Assembly: GCA_964524145.1 (NCBI GenBank)
Contig: CAZGCA010000002.1
Span: forward strand, 62,001 to 126,000
Direction of reading: 5' to 3'
Source of the DNA: CAZGCA01 sp964524145
GTDB taxonomy: Bacteria; Hydrogenedentota; CAZGCA01
DNA length: 64,000 bases
A model generated the notes under the pieces. The model was given only the letters and a program-made list of their open reading frames with translations. It ran no database searches and was not told where the DNA came from. Positions 9,183 to 17,437 of this stretch are shown here, in pieces. Position 1 is the first letter of the stretch, and every line of letters starts with the position of its first letter. A program made the position numbers and the translations under genes.

Positions 9183-9185
9183 CTT

Positions 9186-10343
9186 CTAGTCTCTTTCTTC
9201 CGTGAGCAGACCTGATATCTTCTGTGCCGTGGCAAGTTCGATATCGTCCGGCACGCTCTGACCGGTGCTGAAGTAACTCAACGGTTGCTTTACACGGTCG
9301 GGAGCCGTCAGGATGGCTCCGTGACGTAGTGTCTCGTCGAGCTTGGAGAAAAGATAGCATGTCGGCTGCAGTATTTCAAATCGCTCGATCACTGTCAGGA
9401 GGTCGTCCAACTGTGTCGTAGCGCTCAGGACAAGATGGGTCTCGTCAGGCCGGGCTGCGTCCATGTAGTTTTTCAGCTCGCGCAGGTACTCCTCGTTGAA
9501 CTGCGAGCCTCCCGCCGTATCTATGAAGATATAGTCGGCGGTCGCTCGTTTGCGAATGGCCTTCTTCATATCTGCGGGCGAGAACACCACGTCGAGCGGC
9601 AAGCGCATTATGTCCGCGTAGACCTTGAGCTGCTCGGTCGCCGCTATCCGGTACGTATCGGCAGTGATGAGCGCCACACGTTTCCTCTCGGTCATCGAGT
9701 AGTTCGAGGCCAGCTTGGCTATAGAAGTTGTCTTGCCGACACCCGTTGGCCCCACGAGCCCCACGACATGCGCTTTCTTACGGCGAGGCGATTTGCGAAT
9801 CGCGCCGGTTGTCTCTACCCGTTGCTCTATCTCCGCACAAAGCAGTTCGGTTACTCGCGTTTCGTCTTCCAGAACAGGTTTATCGGCGCGGTCATAAACC
9901 GCTCTGAGAAGCTTTTGTGCCAGCGTGCGCTCGACGCCTCGTTCGACCAACCTCAGATAGTACTTCGACAACCGAGGAGGAAACCCTGCTTCCGCAATGT
10001 CGGACGATAACAGCTCGATAAGCGTCTTCACCTCTCGAATGTCTTCGACGATGGTAGCCGTCTGCTCTTTGGCGACGAGCTCGTTCCGCCGTGTCGTGAC
10101 ATCGCGAGCGGCGCGCAGAGCGTTATCGTACTGGCGCCGAACGTAGGGAGTTGTCGGCACGTCATCAACGATATTAACGTCCCTGGATGCCGTTATCTCG
10201 ACGACGTCGTGCCCGCCGAAACCCAGGAGCCCGCCTTCTGTCAAGGTCTTCGTGTGCAGAATGACGGCCTCGCGGCCAAGCTCTCTCTTGACGAGATCGA
10301 GCGCCTGACGCATTGACGGTGCTTTGAACGTTTTCACCTCCAT
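9186..10343 (-). CDS. flhF: FlhF flagellar biosynthesis GTPase (SRP-like)
   Basis: A 385-aa SRP-type GTPase marking the cell pole or site of flagellar assembly. It has the typical B-domain start MEVKTFKAPSMRQALDLVK, an N domain about 95-185, and the NG GTPase: P-loop GPTGVGKT at 198-205, ITADTYRIAATEQL, and a G3-like DTAGGSQ where most members have DTAGRS. The G4 motif is SKLDET instead of the usual TKLDE. These changes are conservative. It sits 5 nt after flhA and 3 nt before flhG in the standard order. Confidence 0.95.
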   Translation of the reverse strand: MEVKTFKAPSMRQALDLVKRELGREAVILHTKTLTEGGLLGFGGHDVVEITASRDVNIVDDVPTTPYVRRQYDNALRAARDVTTRRNELVAKEQTATIVEDIREVKTLIELLSSDIAEAGFPPRLSKYYLRLVERGVERTLAQKLLRAVYDRADKPVLEDETRVTELLCAEIEQRVETTGAIRKSPRRKKAHVVGLVGPTGVGKTTSIAKLASNYSMTERKRVALITADTYRIAATEQLKVYADIMRLPLDVVFSPADMKKAIRKRATADYIFIDTAGGSQFNEEYLRELKNYMDAARPDETHLVLSATTQLDDLLTVIERFEILQPTCYLFSKLDETLRHGAILTAPDRVKQPLSYFSTGQSVPDDIELATAQKISGLLTEERD

Positions 10344-10348
10344 GCGGT

Positions 10349-12448
10349 CTAGCTCACCATCCCTTCGCTCTCAAGGGTCACCGAAGAATCAATCTCGTTA
10401 TACGAGAGCACAACCACGTTGGGCAACGCGCGCATGAGAATCCTGTGGTAGTGCAACCGGGCCTGCGCAGCGCACAAGAATATGGGCTGACGGCCGGCCC
10501 GTGCCATCTTTTCGGACGCCTGCGCGCTCAGGTCAATTATCTCCTGGACACGCTGCGGGGGCAGGGCGGAGTACGTTATGCCCTGTTCCTCGGTCACCGA
10601 GTCTATGATTCCCTTCTCGATGTTGGGGTCGAGCGTCATGACCTGCATCTTGCCGTCCTCGTCGAGATAGTCAGCACAGATTGTACGGGACAGCGCCTGG
10701 CGCACGTACTCCGTAAGCAGATCGTGGTCCTTGCAGATTGGAACGTAGTCTGCCAGCGTCTCCATGATGAGTTCAAGATTCCGTATCGATACCTTCTCCC
10801 GCAGCAGGTTCTGCAGGACTTTCTGAACGTCACCTGCGCTCATTACGTTCGGGATAAGTTCTTCGACAAGCGCCGGTACCGTCTTCTTGAGATTGTCAAT
10901 AAGGTCACGGACGGCTTGGCGCGTGAGAAGCTCGTGCCCGTGGGACTTGATGACTTCCGTCAGATGCGTGGCCAACACCGACGACGGGTCGACGACGCTG
11001 TAGCCGAGCCGTTGTGCTTTCTCACGCTGCGGTTCCGTTATCCAAATCGCTCTCAGACCAAACGCCGGTTCTCTCGTCTCGATTCCCTCGACTTCCTCTG
11101 TGGCGATACCCGGGTTCATGGCAAGATGGTGGCCAAGGAGCAGTTCGCCTCGTGCGACAGCTATCTCCTTGATCTTGATGATGTACTCATTTGGTCCGAG
11201 CTGCATGTTGTCCCGGATCCTGATGGGCGGCACTATAAGACCGCGCCGCTGAGCCAGCTGGCGCCGTATGTGCGTAATGCGCGTGAGCAAGTCGCCTCCC
11301 TGTTTGGGGTCGGCCAAAGGTATCAGGCCGTAACCGATCTCTATCTCCATCGGGTCAACGGCAAGCAGGGCTTCAGGTCGTTCTTCGACCGCAGGCTCCG
11401 CTGCCTTGGCTTTCTCCCGCTCGATACGTGTTTGTTCAACCTCTTCACGCTTGACCTTCGCGCGCGTGAGCCTCATCGCCAGGATGATGGTGATCAAACC
11501 CACTATACCGAATATGTGAGGTGGGAAGGCCTCTCGTGCAAATAGGCCGGTCAGACCGAGCAACACGATGGCCACGCCGGCTACTGCCACTGCGCGCGGA
11601 TACGCCACTACCTGCCGAGCCAGATCCTGACCCAGGTCGGTGTCCGAGACCGTTCTGGTGACGATGAGACCCGCCGAGGTAGCCACGATCAGCGCCGGTA
11701 TTTGGGTGACGATCCCGTCGCCGATCGTCAGGAGCGTGTATGTTGTCAGCGAGTCCATCAGTGTCATATCGCGTATCAGTGCACCGATGATGAACCCGCC
11801 GATAATGTTTACGAGCGTAATGATTATCCCGGCGATGGCGTCACCGCGCACGAATTTCGTCGCGCCGTCCATCGCACCGTAGAAATCCGCCTCTCGCTGT
11901 ATCTTCTGGCGCCGTCCCCGGGCCTCATCCTCCGTTATGAGGCCTGCGTTGAGGTCGGCATCAATCGCCATCTGCTTGCCCGGCATGGCGTCCAACGTGA
12001 ATCGTGCAGCCACCTCGGATATGCGCCCGGCACCACGCGTGATCACCACGAACTGTATCACCACAAGGATTGCAAATACTACCGCCCCCACAACGTAGTT
12101 GCCCGAGACCACGAACCGCCCGAAGGCGCTTATAACTCGGCCCGCATAGGCGTCACGCAATATCAAGCGGGTCGAAGCAACGTTTAGACACAGTCGGTAC
12201 AGAGTCGTCATGAGCAGCAAGGAAGGAAACACACTGAACTCCAGGGGCTCGCGCAGGTAGACGGTGCCGAGAATGATGACTATCGAGGCAGCGATATTCA
12301 ACGTGATGAGGATATCGAGCATCCAGGCCTGTATGGGGATCACCAGGACGATCAGGATGCCGATGACAACTACCGCTATTCCCAGGTCCAGGTTGGACGC
12401 TAGATTCAGTCCGCGCTGCTGGGGTAACCGTTTCTGATCTACTGCCAT
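10349..12448 (-). CDS. flhA: FlhA, flagellar type III export apparatus protein
   Basis: A 699-aa FHIPEP-family membrane protein, normal length, forming the nonameric export-gate ring. The N-terminal half has about eight transmembrane helices with the conserved FHIPEP segment (VYLREPLEFSVFPSLLLMTTLYRL) and the cytoplasmic loop KIQREADFYGAMDGATKFVRGDAIAG. Residues ~330-699 are the cytoplasmic substrate/chaperone-binding domain. It ends EGMVS. It lies 3 nt downstream of flhB and directly upstream of flhF, the classic order. Confidence 0.97.
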   Translation of the reverse strand: MAVDQKRLPQQRGLNLASNLDLGIAVVVIGILIVLVIPIQAWMLDILITLNIAASIVIILGTVYLREPLEFSVFPSLLLMTTLYRLCLNVASTRLILRDAYAGRVISAFGRFVVSGNYVVGAVVFAILVVIQFVVITRGAGRISEVAARFTLDAMPGKQMAIDADLNAGLITEDEARGRRQKIQREADFYGAMDGATKFVRGDAIAGIIITLVNIIGGFIIGALIRDMTLMDSLTTYTLLTIGDGIVTQIPALIVATSAGLIVTRTVSDTDLGQDLARQVVAYPRAVAVAGVAIVLLGLTGLFAREAFPPHIFGIVGLITIILAMRLTRAKVKREEVEQTRIEREKAKAAEPAVEERPEALLAVDPMEIEIGYGLIPLADPKQGGDLLTRITHIRRQLAQRRGLIVPPIRIRDNMQLGPNEYIIKIKEIAVARGELLLGHHLAMNPGIATEEVEGIETREPAFGLRAIWITEPQREKAQRLGYSVVDPSSVLATHLTEVIKSHGHELLTRQAVRDLIDNLKKTVPALVEELIPNVMSAGDVQKVLQNLLREKVSIRNLELIMETLADYVPICKDHDLLTEYVRQALSRTICADYLDEDGKMQVMTLDPNIEKGIIDSVTEEQGITYSALPPQRVQEIIDLSAQASEKMARAGRQPIFLCAAQARLHYHRILMRALPNVVVLSYNEIDSSVTLESEGMVS

Positions 12449-12451
12449 CGT

Positions 12452-13543
12452 TTATGCCGCCGGTCTGTGGGCGAGTTTCTCCGCCCTGGTTTCTATCTGG
12501 TACACATACGCCAAGACTTCCGCAACCGCTTTGTACAGGTTTGGCGGTATCTCCTGTTCGATCTCGACGGATTTGTGCAACGCTTGTGCAAGAGGCTTGT
12601 TCTCGACTATCGGGACGCGATGCTCGATGGCTATGGTACGGATCTTCTCGGCGATAAGTCGCATGCCTTTTGCCACGACGCGCGGCGCGTTCATCTTGTC
12701 GGGGTCGTACTTCAAAGCCACGGCGATCAGGGTCGGGTTGGTCACCACAACCTCCGCCTCCGGGATCGCTGCCATCATCCTCTGCATCGCCATCTGACGC
12801 CGCAGATTCCGCACCCTGGCACGGATCTGCGGGTCGCCTTCCAGGTCTTTCAGTTCCTGTCTCGCCTCTTCGCGTGTCATCATCAGGTCGCGTTCGTGTT
12901 GCCAACGCTGGTATCCGTAGTCCAGAACGGCCAGCGCCACCATTGCCAGGCCTACACGCACGCCCATCCGAAAGCTTATCGCAGCAACGCTCGTCCAGGC
13001 CACCACGGGCTCCGACGCCATGAGCGACGCCAACGGTCCTACCGCGTCCCTCAGCGTGTAATAGAAAACCGCGCTGACTATGGCCATCTTCAGGAACGCT
13101 TTTATCAGATCCACCAGGGAACGTGGTTTGAAGAACCGGCCCAGACCTTCAATGGGGTTGAGTTTCTCAAGGTTCGGCTCAAGCGCCTTGCCGCTGAAAA
13201 TGAACCCCACCTGCAGAATGTTTGCCGTCACGCCGGCAACCATGATCACGAGCACCAGAGGCAACAGTATCGCGCCGATCAGAACCGCCCCTTCAAGGAC
13301 GAGCGCGTGGAACGTCGATGTTGACAGCGGGACGCTCGAGGACGCCTCTATGTAGTTTTCCACGGTGCCAACAAGCCGGTTCGAGATCCCGCCCCCAAGA
13401 TAGCGAAGAGCCAGTAACGCTGCCAGAAACGTGGCCGCAACGTTCATCTCCGTGCTGCGAGCCACTTGTCCGCGGCGACGCGCCTTGTCGCGCTTGCGTT
13501 GTGAGGCCGGAATGACGCGTTCGCCTGCTGGTTTCTCCGGCAT
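12452..13543 (-). CDS. flhB: FlhB, flagellar export switch protein, with NPTL instead of NPTH
   Basis: A 363-aa FlhB with four transmembrane helices and a cytoplasmic C-domain. FlhB undergoes self-cleavage between Asn and Pro of NPTH, switching export from hook to filament substrates. Here the site reads VVVTNPTLIAVALKYD: N269, P270 and T271 are present at the same numbering as Salmonella, but the His is replaced by Leu. Asn-Pro chemistry is retained, so cleavage may still occur, perhaps at altered rate. The rest (MNAPRVVAKGMRLIAEKIR, ENKPLAQAL) is standard. It follows fliR after a 91-nt gap containing short repeats. Confidence 0.95.
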   Translation of the reverse strand: MPEKPAGERVIPASQRKRDKARRRGQVARSTEMNVAATFLAALLALRYLGGGISNRLVGTVENYIEASSSVPLSTSTFHALVLEGAVLIGAILLPLVLVIMVAGVTANILQVGFIFSGKALEPNLEKLNPIEGLGRFFKPRSLVDLIKAFLKMAIVSAVFYYTLRDAVGPLASLMASEPVVAWTSVAAISFRMGVRVGLAMVALAVLDYGYQRWQHERDLMMTREEARQELKDLEGDPQIRARVRNLRRQMAMQRMMAAIPEAEVVVTNPTLIAVALKYDPDKMNAPRVVAKGMRLIAEKIRTIAIEHRVPIVENKPLAQALHKSVEIEQEIPPNLYKAVAEVLAYVYQIETRAEKLAHRPAA

Positions 13544-13559
13544 AGCTTACAGCCCTCTG

Positions 13560-13606
13560 TTGATTGAGTGATTGAGTAATTGAATCATTGAACCATTAAA
13601 TCGGTA
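13560..13606. repeat. Degenerate 8-bp tandem repeat between fliR and flhB
   Basis: About five imperfect copies of an 8-mer of the type TGATTGAG/TAATTGAA/TCATTGAA lie in the 91-nt gap between fliR and flhB. The rest of the flagellar operon has nearly no intergenic space. It is AT-rich against a GC-rich background and could separate translation of the two genes. Confidence 0.6.
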
Positions 13607-13634
13607 AATCTTTCTTCTGCATCCGGTTTCGTGC

Positions 13635-14411
13635 CTACATATGACGCAGCATAAAGGCCACGTCGCGCCACATACCGTCTAGCGCTCCCCGGACCAACAA
13701 CCCAAACATACCCAAAGAGAAGTAGATCATGACGAGTCCCGCCGCTATCCTGACCGAGAATCCAACGTTCAGGAAGTTTATCTGCGGCACAAGGCGTGCC
13801 AGAATCCCCATCGCCACGCTCGTAAGAATCAGTGCGGCGAGAGCCGGTGCCGCAATACGGACCCCGGTCGAGAATAGTGCCGCGAACGCCTCTACCACTC
13901 GCGTGAGAACCATCGAGTCAAGGTTGAACGTCGTGATCGGTACACGGCGAAAACTCGTAACAAGAAACATGAGTATCTTGTGGTGGCCTTCGAGCCCCAG
14001 AAAAATCAGTATCGCCATGAGATAGTAGAGGAAGCCGACAAGGGGGAACTGCGTCTCAAACGCAGGATTCAGTATGTTCTGGAGACCGAACCCCATCTGC
14101 AGGTCGATGACTTGCCCTCCAACTTGCGTGGCCATGAACACCAGGAACATCATGAAACCCATGATCAATCCTACCGCTACCTCACCAACACCCAAAAGCG
14201 CATAGCCGACAGCATCCTCCGGGAACGGCGCTTCCGGCACCGGGATGAGCGGCGTCAAGATCAGCGAAAGCACCAGCGCCAGGCTCACCTTTATGGCTGC
14301 AGGTATCGTCCGACTCCCGAAGAACGGCGCTACAACGAACAGTGCCGTCATCCTCACGAACACAAGGCCGAAAACCTTGAGATGGGTTATCTCGAAGTCG
14401 AACGGGCTCAA
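13635..14411 (-). CDS. fliR: FliR, flagellar export gate protein
   Basis: A 258-aa membrane protein of the FliR/SpaR family with six hydrophobic helices; with FliP and FliQ it forms the core export gate. Typical segments are the N-terminal KVFGLVFVRMTALFVVAPFF, the middle GQVIDLQMGFGLQNILNP, and the C-terminal LNVGFSVRIAAGLVMIYFSL. It starts 21 nt after the fliQ stop. Length and topology are normal. Confidence 0.95.
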   Translation of the reverse strand: MSPFDFEITHLKVFGLVFVRMTALFVVAPFFGSRTIPAAIKVSLALVLSLILTPLIPVPEAPFPEDAVGYALLGVGEVAVGLIMGFMMFLVFMATQVGGQVIDLQMGFGLQNILNPAFETQFPLVGFLYYLMAILIFLGLEGHHKILMFLVTSFRRVPITTFNLDSMVLTRVVEAFAALFSTGVRIAAPALAALILTSVAMGILARLVPQINFLNVGFSVRIAAGLVMIYFSLGMFGLLVRGALDGMWRDVAFMLRHM

Positions 14412-14432
14412 AGCCGGTAACTGCCTCCAACT

Positions 14433-14708
14433 CTACCGCACAAGCGCTATCATGGGCACTGCGTCGAAGAGCCGCGACACGAAGTTCAGCACCTGGGTCA
14501 TCATCCACGGCAGAAGTATAATCGTGCCAATGAGTACCACCAGGATTTTCGGCACAAACACCAGTGTTTGCTCCTGAATTTGCGTTACCGCCTGGAACAG
14601 ACTTATCATCAGACCCGTGATGAGGCCTGCAAGCAGCACTGGTCCTGCCGTGAAAAGGACTACGGTGACGGCCTCGCGGCCCAGATCGATGACAAATTGT
14701 TCGGTCAT
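14433..14708 (-). CDS. fliQ: FliQ, flagellar export gate protein
   Basis: A 91-aa two-helix membrane protein of the FliQ family: helix one around VTVVLFTAGPVLLAGLITGLM, then the conserved SLFQAVTQIQEQTLVFVPK, and a second helix around LVVLIGTIILLPWM. It is the first gene of the export operon here; fliP and fliO, which usually precede it, are absent from the window. The SD before ATG 14708 is poor. An operator-bearing promoter lies about 90 nt upstream. Confidence 0.93.
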   Translation of the reverse strand: MTEQFVIDLGREAVTVVLFTAGPVLLAGLITGLMISLFQAVTQIQEQTLVFVPKILVVLIGTIILLPWMMTQVLNFVSRLFDAVPMIALVR

Positions 14709-14791
14709 ACCACTAGCGTGCTCTTCTCGTCCGCATGTGCCAAAAGGGCCCGCCGCCGCAAATCAGGCAGACTACAGCCCCGACAATGATA

Positions 14792-14820
14792 AATATATCA
14801 CAAACCAGGTGGTTTGTCAA
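14792..14820 (-). promoter_or_regulatory. Sigma70 promoter of the fliQ operon with a palindrome in its spacer
   Basis: On the minus strand: TTGACA, a 17-nt spacer, then TATATT. A perfect inverted repeat, ACAAACCA-GG-TGGTTTGT (14800-14817), fills the spacer and touches the -35 box. This is the position used by repressors, or by MerR-type activators that remodel spacer DNA. The transcription start would be near 14785, about 75 nt before the fliQ start. Confidence 0.75.
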
Positions 14821-14895
14821 CAGATTAGGCGGGGTGGCAGGGAGGGAAATGTGTCACAAATCCACGTGGTGGCGTACCGTGTCATACAAACCGCA

Positions 14896-14924
14896 TTGAC
14901 ATTGTGACGAGAAAAGGCTAGAGT
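14896..14924 (+). promoter_or_regulatory. Sigma70 promoter for the secreted hydrolase gene
   Basis: TTGACA, a 17-nt spacer and TAGAGT on the plus strand. Transcription would start near 14931, about 85 nt before the preferred start codon at 15016. Confidence 0.65.
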
Positions 14925-15015
14925 TGCTATGGGCGTGATAGGAGGCGTCTCGAATGGTCGCACGGCTTCGTGAGGAGCGAAACGCTGGATGAGATCACAA
15001 AAGGGGGTAGCGTGG

Positions 15016-17436
15016 ATGAAAAGGCTGCTGTGGTCCGGAACTGTGTTCGTGGGTGGTGCGGTCCTGGCGATGGCGTGCTGCGGTCTTTACGCCAACACCG
15101 AACAACGAGCGGCGGGAACCGTGATGCTATATGACTACAAGGCTCTGCAACAGCCCCCGGATGAGCGGGACGCTGTCGCTGTAGCCGGAGCTTACTCGGT
15201 CTGGGTGTGGGCGCCCGAGAAGGGGTTCACCGGAATCGAGATAAGCGGCGAGATGCTGAAACCCGCCAAACGCAAGAAGCCGAGACAGGGCTTCTATTGG
15301 CAGAAGATCGGGTCGGTGAAGCTCGAGAAGGGCGAAAAGCCGCGTGTCAAGATCGTCGGCGACGATCCGACGAGCGATCCACCGAGAACTGTCGGCCGCG
15401 TTGCTTTTGCGCTCGACCCAAAGTTCGACCCGGAGAGGAGTTTTGAGTTGGCAAGCGCCTTTGCGGACAATCCGCGCGAGGTGCGTGACAGACGGTTGCA
15501 TGAGGTTTGGCATACGGACTCGTTCTTCAAGATGCCGACGTACGCGAGCAAGACCGATTGGGGTTTACGGGCCGAGTCGTTGCGCCGCCGCATACTTGTC
15601 AGCTCCGGTTTGTGGCCGATGCCCAACAAGTGTCCGCTGAATGCGAAGATATTCGGCCGGATCGAGCGTGACGGGTACACGGTCGAGAAGGTCTACTTCG
15701 AAAGCTGGCCCGGGTTTTACGTTACGGGAAATCTGTACCGTCCTGCAGGCAGGGAGGGCCAGTTTCCCGGAATAGCGTGCCCCCACGGCCACTGGGGCAA
15801 AGGCAGGCTCGAGAACACTGAGACAGGCTCGGTGCCCGGCCGTTGCATCAACTTTGCCCGCCAGGGATACGTCGCGTTCTCCTACGACATGGTAGGTTAT
15901 AACGACAGCAAACAGGTCGACCACCGATTCGGCGGAAAGAAAGAACTGTACTGGGCGGTGCATCCGCTTGGACTCCAGCTCTGGAGCAGCATTCGGGTGC
16001 TCGATTTTCTCGAATCGTTGCCGGACGTCGACGCGAACCGGCTCGGCTGCACCGGCGCGTCGGGCGGCGGCACCCAGACATTTCTTCTGATGGCAGTAGA
16101 CGACCGGGTAAAGGTGGCGGCTCCCGTAAACATGATATCCTCGCATTTCCAGGGCGGATGTCTGTGCGAGAACGCGCCGGCACTGCGGCTCGGTACGTTC
16201 AACGTCGAGACAGCGGCGACAATGGCCCCGCGGCCGCTCCTGATGGTTGCCGCAACAGGCGATTGGACCGACGAATCGCCGCGCGTCGAGTATCCCGCGG
16301 TGCGCAGCGTTTACAAACTGTTCGATGCCGAACAGAAAGTACACTGCGTGCAGATAGACTCAGGCCACAACTACAACAAAGATAGCCGGGAAGCGGTATA
16401 TGCCTGGTTTGGCCGATGGTTGCTCGGCGAGACGGACGCCGAGAAGCTCAAGGAACAGCCTTTCACGGTCGAGAAGGACGCCGACCTGCTTGTCTTCGAG
16501 GATGGCAAGCTTCCGAATGGAACCGCAGACGGCGACGAGGTTATCGACGGGATAATTGCCCACGGGCGCGCGTTGCTTGAGGAGCGGAGGCCGAAAGACG
16601 CAGAGAGCCTGGCCCGGTTTCGCAACGAGATGGGCCCGGCGCTGGCAGACCTTCTCGGCTCCGAATGGCCGGACGCGAACGATGTCGTCGTCGAGCGGAC
16701 GGGTCGCACAAAACGCGAGGACTTCTGGGTCGAGCGTCTCATCATCGGGCGGGCAAGCCATGGTGACGAAGTGCCTGCCATACTCTACGTCCCGACAAAT
16801 GCCGGCCCGCAGTTCCCTGCAACGCTTGTGGCCCATCCTGACGGGAAATCGGCGTTTGTTGATATCGAGCATGGCGAACCGGGACACCTTGTTTCCAGAC
16901 TGCTGGCGCGCGGGCACGCCGTTCTGGCGATAGACACCTTCCTGACCGGCGACTATCACTCGCCGTTCAAGAAGGCACAACGCAAACGGCTCGGGATCTA
17001 CTTCACGACGTTCAACCCGACGGACGACGCGTTGCGAGTCCAGGATATTCTGACCGCGCTGGCGTATCTGGAGGGGCGTCATGACGTGAGCAAGGTTAAT
17101 CTTGTGGGATTGGGTGATGCCGGACTGTGGTCTCTATTGGCGCGCGGCCTGGCGAGAAACGTCGAGCGCACTGTCATCGATCTCGACCGGTTCGATCCGG
17201 AGAGCATCACACAGTGGGGAAAGAGGCTAGACGTGCCCGGCATCCTGCGCGCCGGCGGAATCGATACCGCCGCGACTCTGACAGCGCCCGGGGCACTCTT
17301 GATACACAACACCGGGCCCGAGTTCAACGCCGGTCGGATAGCCGAGGCATACCGGTCCGCCGGTGCAGACAAATCTCTGAGCATTCAAGAGGGCAAGGCC
17401 GGCGAAGACGCAGTCGCGGAATGGGTTGGAGGCTGA
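15016..17436 (+). CDS. Secreted double alpha/beta-hydrolase (acetylxylan-esterase-like), second domain degenerate
   Basis: I prefer ATG 15016: it has AGGGGG eight nt upstream and gives a clean signal peptide (MKRLLWSGTVFVGGAVLA). ATG 14989 is a nine-codon longer alternative. The protein is 806 aa. The first hydrolase domain (~200-450) has nucleophile Ser349 in TGASGGGTQ and a C-terminal His in DSGHNYNKD; PHGHWG is a plausible oxyanion region. This resembles the large acetylxylan-esterase/peptidase-like proteins frequent in PVC bacteria. The second half repeats the fold (VNLVGLGDAGLWSLLARGL), but Gly-Asp-Ala occupies the nucleophile elbow, so it is probably non-catalytic. Likely a polysaccharide esterase acting outside the cytoplasm; the substrate is unknown. 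Confidence 0.8.
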   Translation: MKRLLWSGTVFVGGAVLAMACCGLYANTEQRAAGTVMLYDYKALQQPPDERDAVAVAGAYSVWVWAPEKGFTGIEISGEMLKPAKRKKPRQGFYWQKIGSVKLEKGEKPRVKIVGDDPTSDPPRTVGRVAFALDPKFDPERSFELASAFADNPREVRDRRLHEVWHTDSFFKMPTYASKTDWGLRAESLRRRILVSSGLWPMPNKCPLNAKIFGRIERDGYTVEKVYFESWPGFYVTGNLYRPAGREGQFPGIACPHGHWGKGRLENTETGSVPGRCINFARQGYVAFSYDMVGYNDSKQVDHRFGGKKELYWAVHPLGLQLWSSIRVLDFLESLPDVDANRLGCTGASGGGTQTFLLMAVDDRVKVAAPVNMISSHFQGGCLCENAPALRLGTFNVETAATMAPRPLLMVAATGDWTDESPRVEYPAVRSVYKLFDAEQKVHCVQIDSGHNYNKDSREAVYAWFGRWLLGETDAEKLKEQPFTVEKDADLLVFEDGKLPNGTADGDEVIDGIIAHGRALLEERRPKDAESLARFRNEMGPALADLLGSEWPDANDVVVERTGRTKREDFWVERLIIGRASHGDEVPAILYVPTNAGPQFPATLVAHPDGKSAFVDIEHGEPGHLVSRLLARGHAVLAIDTFLTGDYHSPFKKAQRKRLGIYFTTFNPTDDALRVQDILTALAYLEGRHDVSKVNLVGLGDAGLWSLLARGLARNVERTVIDLDRFDPESITQWGKRLDVPGILRAGGIDTAATLTAPGALLIHNTGPEFNAGRIAEAYRSAGADKSLSIQEGKAGEDAVAEWVGG

Positions 17437-17437
17437 G

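Noticed and set aside
13560..13606. Possible CRISPR array
   Set aside because: The repeat unit is only about 8 bp, without spacers, and no cas genes occur in the window.
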